Assembly (NCBI GenBank): GCA_028095005.1
Contig: CM051461.1
Location: 46,612,812-46,676,811, forward strand
Reading direction: 5' to 3'
Source of the DNA: Rhynchospora pubera
Lineage: Eukaryota > Streptophyta > Magnoliopsida > Poales > Cyperaceae
DNA: 64,000 nucleotides
Part shown: positions 1-11,226 of the stretch, in pieces
How the letters are laid out: each line of letters opens with the position of its first letter
Numbering within the stretch: position 1 is the stretch's first letter
Program-made: the position numbers and the translations under genes
Notes under the pieces: model-generated
Databases searched by the model: none
Told to the model about the DNA's origin: nothing
The model's input: only the letters and a program-made list of their open reading frames with translations

Positions 1-238
1 TTTTTTCAAATTTTCAAAAATAGCTAATCTAATTTTTTTTTAACCGTTCAAAAATAGTTGTTTTTAAAAATCCGAAAAAAATACTTAAAAATATCGAAAA
101 AATGTAAAATTGGGTCGGCAAGGAGATATCAATAGGGAGATCATATTGGACGGTTTGGATCGGTCATTTTGAAGCAGATCCAAGAGTTCGGATCAGTATG
201 CACCGAAACTTCTGTACATTAGTATGCACAATAGGTTT

Positions 239-245
<7 letters not shown>
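1..245. mobile_element. Partial TA-flanked element, right end only
   Basis: The stretch up to about 245 ends abruptly at a (TA)n tract. Its last 60 bases contain AGTATGCAC twice and run out as GGTTTTCTAT before the TA repeat. This matches the layout of the elements at 47705-50845, 50876-53846 and 62344-62755, whose ends also carry 'latgcac'-like words (ATGCAC, TGCATA) and stop at (TA)n. It also holds GGACGGTTTGGATCGGTC, a wording common in the ends of the other elements here. The left end lies outside the window, so terminal inverted repeats cannot be tested. This is inference from resemblance. Confidence 0.4.

Positions 246-306
<61 letters not shown>
246..306. repeat. (TA)n microsatellite
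   Basis: A nearly pure TA dinucleotide run, broken once by a C (TACATA). It directly follows the partial element on its left, as with three other elements in this window. Confidence 0.95.
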
Positions 307-459
307 AATATTTATAATTATTAATTGAATTTGGATTATTAAATTAAATATCTTCATCATCTCTGCTCTCATCTCCTTTCCTCCCCTTTCCTCTCCTCTC
401 CTCTTATATCATCTCATTTTATCTCCTCTCATCTTCATTCTTTGGTTAGTCTCTCTTTA

Positions 460-655
460 TGTTTGGCAATGCACGAACAATCCTTGTTCGCGCGAAACCA
501 AACAACAAAGAAAAATTTGGAGAACAACGAACAACCCCCTTGTTCTGAGTTCTTCCTTTTTGGTCAAATAAGAACAACGAACAACAAACAAGACACGGAA
601 ACCAAAGCTGTTCTTATTCTTTATTCATCCCTTGTTCACATGTTTTGCCAAACAC
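460..655. mobile_element. MITE-like inverted repeat with GAACAACGAACAA motifs
   Basis: The left end TGTTTGGCAATGCACGAACAA is mirrored at the right end by TTGTTCACATGTTTTGCCAAACA. Inside, GAACAACGAACAA-type words recur on both sides. The size (about 196 bp), the TGTTTGGC terminus and the lack of coding capacity suit a Tourist/PIF-type MITE. I saw no clear target duplication. A CT-rich tract lies just to its left (about 361-445). Confidence 0.5.
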
Positions 656-956
656 ACCTAATATTTGTCTCTACATGGTTCTTTCATTTACTAGCTTAAT
701 TTGTTTTCAATTTTTAAAAATCACGTCTATATTTCTACTCGCTTCTCTTGACTAGTAATTATTTTATGCCCACTAAAATAAAAACTAATTATAGTAGTTT
801 TATATTATTTTTAGATTCGAAAACTTACAAAGTGAATTTCAAAAGTTCATATAGCAATTTTTTTGCCCCGAAAATGATCGTGTGAATCCCCATAATCCTT
901 ATAGATTTTGTTGCAAGCTTTCTAAATTGGAATCATACGTCCCAAACGGACGCTCC

Positions 957-964
957 TATAAAAA
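957..964 (+). promoter_or_regulatory. Candidate TATA box for the 1171 gene
   Basis: TATAAAAA lies about 210 bp upstream of the ATG at 1171. That fits a 5' leader of about 180 nt, and the leader contains AACCCTAG, a motif often seen in plant 5' regions. Placement is inferred from sequence only. Confidence 0.4.
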
Positions 965-1170
965 GTTATGGAATTACTTCCTACCATCCAATGAATAAGC
1001 ATTCAAGCATCAACAGGCTCCAAACAGACTTTTTATGAGCCCAACATTGATCCAGTCTATTAAAACCTTCTCTCTCACCTCTCATCCCAAACCCTAGCCG
1101 TCTTTTCCTCCTCTCTATCCCCATGCATCCGACACCCTCCGAAATTTGCTTCTGACCAGATCCAACATCC

Positions 1171-2169
1171 ATGCCTCCTCCCCTCTCCTGCCTCCGTCGC
1201 ATCCGACCCGCCGTCGTCCTCTTCATCCTCTCTCTCTCTCCTCATCCTCCTCTATGCCACGTGGCGCGGTTTCCTCGCTCCCTCGTCACGCCAAAAGTAG
1301 CGGAGAAGTCTCGCATGAGTGCTAGAGAGAGAAAGTTGCTTAATGTTAGAGAAGCCAAGCGTCACAGGGAGTACGAGCGAACGCATAACTACCCCAAATG
1401 GGCAAAGTTTGTTTTTCTTTCTATCATTTTTCATTTCTTCGCAGATAATTATTGTTTGCTTTCAATATTCTTACGTCTTCTGTTTGTGGTTTTATTGGAT
1501 GTCTCTTGATGCCTTATGTTTGATTGCTTAAATCCATTTTTATTGTACATTTTTAATCCTTTCGGAAACAATTTGGCATTATGCATCAGATAGCAACACT
1601 TATTAGTTATGACAGAAACTTGAGACAATACTTCGTGGTTATTGCTCAGAAACTTGAGACAATACTTCGTGGTTATTGCTCAGACACTGTTCTTCAAGTG
1701 TATTTCTATAAGTGTTAAGTTAGTTGTTTTATACAAGTGTTCAGTTAGTTGCTTTACATATTATATTACATGCATATAAGGATTAGATTATTGTCATTTC
1801 TAGCACACTGTTATTCATATGTATTTCTACAAGTGTTCATTTAGTTTCTTTATATGTTATGTTAATTGCATCTATGGATGAGATTATATAAATTGGACAG
1901 AATTAGTATTGCTGTGACATTCTAATTCATGTGTAAGGGATCATCTTGTTTCATTATGTGTTAAATTAGTAATTATAAGAAATCATCTTGTTTCATTATA
2001 TATTTTTTTAAAACTCACATGACCCGAAAGGATTAAATATTATAAGAGCACTTAATTAATTAGTAATTGAACTTAAATGTATTTTGCTTTGTTTGTGTAG
2101 GAATTACAGGACAGGGTGAGAAAATTTATGCGGAAGGAATCGAAGGAGGAGTTGATGAAGTGTGTTTAG
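1171..2169 (+). CDS. Small two-exon gene, predicted 102-aa basic protein, not recognised
   Basis: Exon 1 is 1171-1410 (80 codons). The intron is 1411-2100, with donor GTTTTTCT and acceptor TTTGTGTAG. Exon 2 is 2101-2169 (22 codons plus TAG). Joining them keeps one frame across the border (…WAKF|ELQDRVRKF…). The N-terminus has a short hydrophobic stretch (RPAVVLFILSL), which could be a weak membrane or targeting segment. From about residue 49 the protein is very rich in Arg, Lys and Glu (SARERKLLNVREAKRHREYE, then KFMRKESKEELMKC), suggesting a charged helix. A downstream in-frame ATG (M49) could be an alternative start. AATAAA at 2262-2267 is a plausible poly(A) signal. I do not recognise the family and infer no function. 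A CT repeat in exon 1 makes the N-terminal frame sensitive to slippage. Confidence 0.7.
1613..1680. repeat. 34-bp tandem duplication inside the intron
   Basis: Two perfect 34-bp copies (1613-1646 and 1647-1680), each starting CAGAAACTTGAGACAATACT. They lie in the intron of the 1171 gene. Weaker direct repeats follow (AAGTGTTnAGTTAGTT, about 1698-1850; ATCATCTTGTTTCATTAT, about 1940-2000). Confidence 0.9.
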
Positions 2170-2299
2170 CTTGTAGTGGTTAAAATTATATAAAATTATA
2201 TAGGATTTGTGTTATTATTATAAGAATGCATCAGTTTATTGAAATAATGAATATTATTCTTAATAAATGATCATTGTTTACTTTATTGCATGGTTATTA

Positions 2300-2704
2300 A
2301 AACGTCATATTACGAGTGTATCTAACTGAACACAAACAATTTTAATTAATTCCTTTTAAATAGTTTGACTGAATACAAAAACTATGAAATCAAATTTCTA
2401 CTGCAACTAACTAAACACATAGATACTTTAACTTCATCCCTTAACGTATTTAACTGAACACAAAAAACTAAAATTTCAAATTATTGGTGCATCTAATTGA
2501 ACACATACAACTTTTAAATGATCCCTTAAGGTGATTAACTGAATCCAAAAATAAAAAAAATCCAAATTATTGGTGCATCTAACTGAACATTTTAAGTCAT
2601 CCCTTAAAATAATTAACAAAACCTTTAAATCAGTATATTTGATGACGTCAGCAACAAAAAATTTTCAAAAATTGGTCAAAATTTTTTTGCTGACGTCAGC
2701 ACGC
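2300..2704. repeat. Subterminal-type repeats with TGACGTCA palindromes
   Basis: Words of the form TAACTGAACACA and CATCCCTTAA recur about every 80-100 bp from 2310 to 2620. They are followed by two TGACGTCA palindromes at 2643-2650 and 2691-2698. The same combination in reverse orientation occurs at 33914-34260. This arrangement (palindrome pair outside, repeats inside, gene material further in) resembles one end of a DNA transposon. No terminal inverted repeat was identified. Confidence 0.5.
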
Positions 2705-4189
2705 GAAAATCTAGATTTTTAAGTCCATTTCTGACTCGTGACATGTTGGATGCTTAGATGCTTTATAACTGGATTCTGTATATTGAAAAAGTTATGTGTG
2801 TTTGAACTGCTCGGTAATTTTCCCAACGATGCGGCCCAAACAATCCTTTACTTTTTAAAGTAATTAACCCAAAATATTCTTAATTGGTGCTAATTGTAAT
2901 TGAAAATTGATTACTGCCATCGATGGTTTTAGCATCACGCACCACCGCTAAGGGGAGCGTCTCATCCAGCACATTTATTTCGTATCTAAATTTTCAGTTT
3001 GATAACTACAAATGTTCTGTTATTTAAATATAAATAACAGTTAGTTGAAACAAAAAAACATAAATGTTATAAGAAAAAATATTTATTTTATTAAGTATAA
3101 ATGTTTAGTTTCGTAAGTGCAAATATTTAATTGGGTAAGTACAAATATTATGTTAATTGAATATAAATGTTCAGTAAGTTGCAATAAAAAATATAAATTT
3201 ATAAGCAAAAATATTATTACTAAACCAAGCGAAGAGGTCACGAACCGGACAAAAAACACATGAAAAATTAGGAGTCATGAAATGATCCGGTTCAAACTAA
3301 TTTCTTTCCGACTATGCCCCTGGCGCGCCTCTCCAAGACTAACACACGATACTATACAATAAAACTATTAGTTGACACATTTAACTTAACACTTCTGAAT
3401 ATTAAACTAAACAAATTTGATTATTAAACTAACATTTATAACAACTACTAGTGAGTTACTAGTCACGCGATACTCACGCGCGTAGGCCTGGCGCGCAATG
3501 ATTTTTTAGCTATGACACTTATGATTCCAATTTGTAAAGTTGCATTCGTTGATAGGCCTTACCAAGCATGTAGCCCCTGGGTTTTGGGACATTATTTTTA
3601 TCGTATCGCAGTTGCAACGGAACTTCTTCACGTTTGTATTTTGTTTGTTCTCCGATCAACTTTGATGGGTGATCTAAAGCGTAAAAAAAAAAATAAACAA
3701 ATAAAAGGAACATATTGAATGGGTCAAAGTCTTGCGATTATATTTGTCAAATCACAATCACAATTCACAAGTTGCATAAAAGCTAAAAGTCAATGAGCGG
3801 ATCTACAGTACCAAATTCGTTAGTTTTAACATATCCACAAAAAAAAAAATCTCATATCTTTGCATCTTAAAGCAAAATTCTCACACCAATACCGTGATTA
3901 AATCTGCAGTCACCAAAAATCCCATACTCAGAAAAAGGGGGGAAATAAGTTAGCAACTTAATTGATTCCACCTCATAGTTCCTGGCAATCAAATTTTGAA
4001 TATCCAAACAACTATGAACACTAGAAAGATCAAACCACCAAGAGTTAGCTTACCTATTTTTTGCATTTGAGCCCCAAAAGATGAACTCGTGGTTCAAGCA
4101 GGGTTTTCTCCTATTCGCAATCCTATACCTGCAAAATTTTGGTCCACGAGCCCGCAAAATATTTCTCCCAGGAAACTACTGTGACCTCT
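2705..4189. other. Intergenic, no supported gene
   Basis: AT-rich DNA with several AAATGTTnAGTT-like words (3000-3190) and a GC-richer patch around 3318-3500 containing GGCGCGCC and GCGCGC. Its right part (about 4080-4189) is the 3' flank of the O-fucosyltransferase gene. No open frame here has features of a real gene. Confidence 0.6.
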
Positions 4190-7100
4190 TCAATCATCTG
4201 GATCCATTTCTTCGTCCTGATCTGACCCCCGATTTGAGTCACTTTTATCAGGCTCTGGGTCCAACTCTAGATCATCTTCCAGCAGATCTGCATCCTCATC
4301 TTCACTTTGAGATTTTGATATAGTTGAAACAAGAGCAAGGTCACGAACCATCCAATCAGGGCATTCTTCAAGGCCCTTGTATTGGGCTAGGTTTGGATTA
4401 GGCGTAGTGCAAGAGCACTCAGGAAGAGGATGTGAGAGGAATGATCTGGACTTCGATATTTGAGCCTCAGTTATTAACCCATCAGTGCTTAGGCTCTTGT
4501 TTAGGTGAGAACGCAAGAGGAATGTCCAGTTGCGTGGCGGGTGGTATAGGTTGTCAGTTATATTTCCAAATAGCTCTGCAAGAGTTTTTCTGGTAAATGA
4601 AAATATAAGAAAGTTAGCACCTGCAGTAGAAACTGGAAAGATACCATGTTGTGTGCAAAGATAATGCATCCAAAGGCTATTTTTTTTCCTGGTAAATGAA
4701 AACAAATTAAACTTGGCCCCTGAACTAGAATCTGGGAAATACGATGCTATGTTATATGACAAGATGATGCATAAAAAGGAATTTGGTTTTACTGTGCAAA
4801 ATCTTCAAAAGAACATAGATACCCCTAGAAAATGAGAAAATTAACTAAAAAGTGAATCATCTGTAAACTGGCCATGTTCTTTCATACAAAGAACCCTTCC
4901 TTTGAACTTTTGACTAACATGGATGAATAGGGATGATGCATGACACTTTTGAGTAAGAGTAATACCATTGTTTTGGTACAATTGTAAGAGTACCAATAAC
5001 ATTTCCAAATATTGGAGGGATGAGCATGAAACTTTGGAGGATGCATGAAATCATGCCAAACACAGCAGAAAACTCCAAAAAATTATTATGATGATTGAAA
5101 CATTCTAACCAAATTTTTACCTGTCAGGCCGGTATGTGAATACAGAAGGTGTCTGATACAAGCGATGACCCATAACCAGAGCTGCAAAATCCACCTGACG
5201 ACCTGCAGCATTAGTAAACCCGGGAAAGAATGCATCCGCCTCCACTGAGACGTAATAATCAACCGCATCCCACAGAAGCCGATGTGCGGTCGATCTAAGA
5301 TCTGTTAACGATGGAGTAGGCTCTGTTTCTGACTCTGCTATCCAGCCATACCAACCCTGCTTCTCATGGGGGTAGAAAGGCCTAGCTGGGGGAGGTGGCA
5401 GGGGCCTGGGGCGGGGTCCAGCCCGTTTCCACTCTTCTAGAAGCTCATCAGAAGGTTTGGCAGGCGGCGGGTACGGTATATCTGAAGGAAGAGGTAGTTC
5501 GGGCCCAACTACAGCTTGCCGCTCCTGATCAGTGCTAAGAGATGTGCGGTCCAAGAGATTTGGGTATAAAGCACGAAGTGGGATTAGAACCCGCTGTCCA
5601 CCAAAGGTTTCTGATCCAGCTACATATATTAATGTGTCAAGTGGGTAGCCCATTGCACGAAGGGTAAGCCCAACCTAAAGTTTTTTTGTAAAACAGAAGT
5701 AAGTTGGTAAATACTTGAGCTAATTCATGGTATATTGTTTAAATCCCTCAAAAATGAGGAATGATGATGCATGCCCCCTAGGAAATAAGAAAAATAATAC
5801 TGTAGTCAAAATGCTTACAGAGCATATTAATTATCAACACTCCTCTTTCACTGCCTCATAACAAATGTCATTGGGCAAGAAAATACAAGAGGGGGTAATA
5901 TGTAAATGTTTCTCATGTTAAGTAGGGGTCTATAACAGATTTCTCATTTGTTAGTGACAAATGAGAAAAAATTCTCACTGCTCTAATCATAAAAAAAGAA
6001 GCCAATTTTTATAGAGTACCTCTTCAGGAAAAAGTGGGCAAGACCCATTTCTCTTTCTAGAAAATGAATCAACACTTAGCTCTTCCTTGATAATTCCCTT
6101 TTTAATCATTTCCTTCCTTAAATACTGTATTAGCTCTGTATGAACATCCTAAACAAAGATCAATACAAAGGTAAATACAATTTAGTCAGATGCCAAATAA
6201 ACCTAAACATAGATAAAATAAGAAATTTAAAAAAGTTATGGAATGTTTAACAACTGAGATGAGAAGGTCAATAAAGGAAGAGTCAATGTAACTTAAACCC
6301 AACCTATTATGACTGACATCCCAAATCAACCCAGATAAAACTCAAACCTGAAAATTTTCAGCACAGCCATGATAAGCTAGAGTCTCTCTCACAAGCCCAG
6401 GATGATAAGCAAGATATGGCCTTCCAAAGTCACGCAATCTGCAAACAGAAAGATACCACGATGATCAACAATTATTTTTACACAAAAATCTAGCAATGAC
6501 GCATGCATGGAAAGCATAGTATACTTAAAGTACCCTCTCTGCCAGGCATTACAGTAAAAGCAAAACCAAATTTTTGAATCATAAATTCTACCTCCCTACA
6601 ATTCTCTTGCCAAGTGCACGAACTTCAGAGCGAAATTGCAAAGCATGGAAAGCTACTCTGCATCTTAGCCTTTGATATTCAATCATGGTTGGAGGAAGAA
6701 TCGCCTGCAAAAGAATAGGAAAACCAAGTCACAAACAACTGATGTAAAAGAATACAATGAATGAACAAAAAGATATCCAACCAAACATCCTCTTATGAGT
6801 ATCAGTGTTGAACAATCAGTGCTTTTACATGGCTCACATTAAGTTATCAATTAACTCAAATTACTGTGATACAAATTTAATATAAGGTGCTTTCTGTGGA
6901 TTGGCAAACTGAGCCACATATTAGAAGTCGCAACAGAAATTACTCTCTACAACTTTATTTGCAGTAGAACCCCAAGCTAGTCAAAAATTTAATTCTACAA
7001 TTACTAACTATGAGAAATTGCTGCATTGGGAAAGAAAGTAAGCCCTTTGCAAATCAGTATGCTGAAATTTCCTATTAACATATGTCCCAGTTAAAAACAT

Positions 7101-9115
7101 AAACTATATTTTGAATTTGCAGTAAATATATCACATAGTTTGCAGGATTAGTTGGTAGTAGGGCACTGGATCCCAAGCAGGAACTATTTTCTACATGGCA
7201 GATCAAGGACCCAATGCCGATGCTTTGCAAACAAATATATGAACACTGATCTTATATTTGTGATTAAGAAGCTGAATGAACAATGGATCTTTTTGATCAA
7301 TTTGAGGCAATGAATTTTACAGCTTCATCTTGTACAAAATCAAATTTCAATTGTTTTTCATGGGAATGCATTATTCTTAATATATAACCAGATCAATGGT
7401 TCACCTTTTTTTTTCGGAGGGAAAAACCCACAGTCATAATGAGACATGAAAAATATAGGCATTGGATAATATCATTTTTGAAGTAATAAAATTAGGGAAA
7501 ACAAGAAACCTGAAGGCATCCACCTTGCGAGACAATCAGACCTATAGCTTTTGATTCTTTTAGTTTAGGCAATACACGACCTAAATAAAAGTTTAGTGAC
7601 TCAGAGCCTTTAGTTGAGAAAGTAGGAAACTTGGTCTTCTTTCTAGCTTCCTTCAGGTTACTTGGGAGGGTCTTCACAATTACTACATCTTTTGAAAGAG
7701 CTGATATGAAACTATCCTCATCATAAATGTATGAAAAACTTTTGAATTTTGTGCTGCAATGAAGAAAAAAAAAATTATTATAAAAAAACGAAACTCTACA
7801 AATCAATTGTTTAATGAGAGTACAAAACATAGATCTAATCTTTTGAAAAGTTTACTGGTATACAAAAATTACCTGATTCCTTTGGAACGTAGACTAGATT
7901 GTATTTCAGGGATAACAAGAGTAGCATTTAGAAGCTTTGAGACAGCTACAAGATCAGATATCTGACCAAAGAGGTATCAAGGTCCAAGTTATTAACTCCA
8001 TATAAGAAGTGAAAATCAGGACAAATAGAAGACTTTGAACCATAAGAAGTGGCCTGTGGCCAGATCAGTTACAGGTATTCCAGCCAGTAGAACAAGCAAT
8101 ATTGAAAACACTGCTAGAAAAAGATATTGTCCTTTCCTTTTATTAAAAGAAAAAGGAACTTACTGAGGATTGTATCTTCTCAAAACCACCATAAATCTTT
8201 GCATATATGAAACCATTATCACCACTAGGAGCTGCAAGAAAATCAATAGAATTTTGTAGATAGACAGGAAAAATGCAACATTAAAGAGACTGAAAATTTA
8301 AACAATGATTTTGGATATTTTAACCTTGACCCTAAGATTGATCTATTTTAACATGAAACCTTAGTGAACTCGACTCCGTATATAGGTTCCCCCCTGAGAG
8401 AGTTCCTTAATAAGAAAGAAGGTACCCTCAATTTGAAATGTTTGCAAATTAACACATCATAGTAACTGCTTATAGTGAATTCCGCGATATAAAATGAAAT
8501 GTTAAGAATCATAATTAATAACAAAATCCATTGTTCTTACCAGGGTGTTTCTTCCTTGGAGTTGCATTTGCAATTGGATGCAATGTCTCCAAGGAACTCA
8601 CAGGACCCCACAACCTTCTATGCCAGATTTTCTGTCAAAATACATCAGACAAATAATTAAAATTCAAAAAATCAAAGCCAAGCTTAAAAAGCCATTCCTA
8701 TACCTTTCTCAAGAATGACATTACATGCTTATACCAGCACCAAGAAGTTTCCTAAATTCAGTAAACTGATAACTGAACTCGCCAAAAACATCACAAATCA
8801 GGTTTCCATTTTACTGGCTACCCTAATCAAAAATGATATATTACGACTCAATTGAACTGTACAAAAAGAAAGGAGCAATTCTAATACAATGCCTGTACGC
8901 TGTAAGCAAATGATCTAACAAATTGAAACATCAACGAAGGGAGAACCGAGATCAGGAAACAAAAATCGCACCTGGACAGGATATAGATCGTCGACATGAA
9001 CCTTGTAGGGACCACCAGCTGAACTATTAGCGATGAAAAGATGCACGAACAGCGAAATCGCAGAGAGCGCGATGCCTAAATAGGCAATCAGCTTGATCTT
9101 ACTAGTGGGGAACAT
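4190..9115 (-). CDS. O-fucosyltransferase family protein (plant OFUT-like), 10 exons
   Basis: Ten exons on the minus strand: 8972-9115, 8541-8631, 8164-8231, 7873-7961, 7510-7753, 6592-6704, 6348-6438, 6020-6148, 5121-5674, 4190-4589. All borders are GT...AG and all phases match, giving 640 aa. Residues about 8-28 form a single hydrophobic segment after a basic N-terminus, typical of a type II Golgi anchor. Family marks include the TFGGQRVLIPL block, VSVEADAFFPGF, VMGHRLY and the closing TYRPDRKTLAELF. Known of the family: GDP-fucose dependent O-fucosyltransferase fold; substrates are unknown for most plant members. Oddity: where many plant OFUTs have HLRFE-like catalytic residues, this protein reads AYHPGLVRETLAYHGC (H262-P263-G264). 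The last exon ends in an acidic tail (EDEDADLLEDDLELD). Upstream, a 5'-UTR intron (about 9135-9224) is possible. Family call confident, substrate unknown. Confidence 0.92.
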
Positions 9116-9566
9116 TTCAATTCAGTTCATATCCTAACAGCGAAGAAGACAATCATTAAATTAGGGAATTAAAAACGAAATTATTATCGGATAGTAGACA
9201 ATTGAAATAGAGGAGTTTATATACTTGAAGGTGGTTTGCATCTGGATCTCGTCGGAGCTCGCCTCCGACAAGGCTATGAATGAATGAAGAGGGTTCGCAG
9301 TGAGAGGAGGGATTTGTTTTTGTTGTGAAGTGAACTGGAGGTCCGGAGCGATGCGATGTGGGAAAGGCGAGCACTGAGGGAGTAGGTGGTGAGGGGGAGC
9401 GAAAGAGAGAGAGATCGGAACTGAACGTGACGGGTCAGGGTGATTCATTAGAGAGGGGTAGTAGATTAACTGTGGCACTATGTGTTTGTGGTATGATTGT
9501 GTTTCAGCCCTCAAACTGTGAGGAATTAATTTTTTATTTTTGTCTATTTTTTATTTATGTTGTTAT
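9116..9566. other. 5' flank of the O-fucosyltransferase gene
   Basis: Contains the presumed leader of the minus-strand gene. An acceptor-like TGTTAG precedes GATATG about 20 nt before the ATG, and a donor-like GTATAT occurs near 9224, so the leader may be spliced. Open frames here lie antisense or within the leader and lack coding character. Confidence 0.45.
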
Positions 9567-11226
9567 CAGGGCTGTTAGTCGACGGGAATGTCCATGGACA
9601 TTCTGGACTAAAATATATTGAACCATTATGAACTGAACTATGTTTGGTATGGACTAAAGTCCAAGCCCAATCCAAAAAATAAATCTCATTTGGACAATTC
9701 TGGACAATTGATAAAACTTATTTGGACCATCGATGAAACTCATATGGACTATCGTTTCTCTTCCACTCGCATAGACGCGTAGTTCTCCAATTTCCAATTT
9801 CTCTCTCTTCGACCAAATCTAAACCTTCGACAAACCAACCTCGATCTCCTCGATCTCACTAATGGCGACATCTCCTCCTCCTCGTTCTCCTTCGTGTTTC
9901 CATTTCTAAGATCCTTCTCCCATCTCTCTCTATCGAGTTACTGTGCTCAGTAGCTTTTCTTACTAAGTTCTTTTTGTGTAGCCATATGTTGAGAAATAAC
10001 CTATTTGACAAAGAAAATTTGGTATTCTGTAGAGGTATTTCCTTTTTAATCTAACCCTAATTTCTATTTCTATTTCTTTTTCCTTAATCCGTTTGGAATA
10101 AGTAATCGGGTGTTGGGTTGTTCCATGGTGCATGAGTTGATGCATGATTAAGCCGTATAGCAATAATCCGATTTGAATTATGATAGCACTTGTGTAACTC
10201 AATGTTAGCACTCTAGCCATGTTTTTTAGGTTTGTTTGCTTGGTACAAAGCCTGTACCATCACATACCGACTTAATCACTGTTAGGTTGATTTATTCAAA
10301 ATTTACTCAATAGCGTTATATATTCATTAATTCCCAAATTAAACTGAGCTCCTTCCTCATACTGGTAAAACAAATAATATAAGTTCAACGTTAATATGTT
10401 AAACCCTTTTGGATTGGATTTAACAGATGATCGATGGGCATGGTCAATGGGCATATAACAGATAATGAAGATCAAGAAGGAGCTCTTCTTCAACTTGTTT
10501 GATCACCAAATGCCTTTGAAATATCAATGTTGTTTTGTGGCATAGTTTACTAGTTGGGTTGTGATTTTGTATTGACTTTAGGTCTGAGTTGTGGCTGAAG
10601 TCTTTGAGAACAGTATGAATGTTATATGTTTTGTTTTCTATAGGTTAGATAATCTTGATGTGGGATGTTCTCCTTCAGAGAATTACCCATTAGAGATTGG
10701 TTTATTTTTCTCTAGTAGACTGTTTTTGTTTCTTTATGTAATGCTCTTTTAGTTTCAATGGAAGTTCATCTCAGACCACTTTCATCAAAAAAAAAAGAAA
10801 AGTTCAACATTATGTTAGTGCCATTTAGTTCATTTTTTTATTTTTCATGTGCTTTCGTGAAATAAGTAGTGGTAAAAAAAAATAATATAAGTACCAGTAC
10901 TAGTGATAAAAAAGATAATATTAGTTCAACATTATCTTTTTTACCAGTACCAGTGGGTACAAATTATTTGGTAAACCAATCATACTAGTAAATTTAACAG
11001 AAATAATATGATTCGTTTTTTTATTTTATTTTGTCCCTACTTTCGTCCAATACTTAGTCCACATGGACAAAATACGGACAATTATTAGACTTTAATTGGA
11101 TATTAATTGAACTGGACACGGATGGACTACTAATACATATCATGGACGTGGATTGGACGTGGATTTCGTCTCTTCATGATCGGACAGAGTTGGACTTTAA
11201 GTGGATATCGTCCACTAGCAGCCCTG
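9567..11226. mobile_element. Non-autonomous hAT element, 1.66 kb
   Basis: It begins CAGGGCTGTTAGTCGACG and ends with the complement of CAGGGCTGCTAGTGGACG, so the terminal inverted repeats match well. An 8-bp target duplication flanks it: GTTGTTAT (9559-9566) and GTTGTTAC (11227-11234), one base different. Both subterminal regions are packed with TGGAC words (about 10 in the first 200 bp and about 9 in the last 200 bp), as expected for hAT transposase binding sites. No transposase frame is present, so it would need a helper element. A 3' LINE-like retroposon (about 10402-10799) and a small foldback (about 10888-10965) are nested within it. Confidence 0.88.
10402..10799 (+). mobile_element. Probable LINE-derived retroposon nested in the hAT element
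   Basis: A 0.4-kb segment ends in a poly(A)-like run (ATCAAAAAAAAAAG). It is bracketed by similar direct repeats: AAGTTCAACGTTAATATGTTA on the left (10381-10401) and AAGTTCAACATTATGTTA on the right (10800-10817). The right copy is shorter, so the duplication is imperfect. No reading frame survives. Confidence 0.4.
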
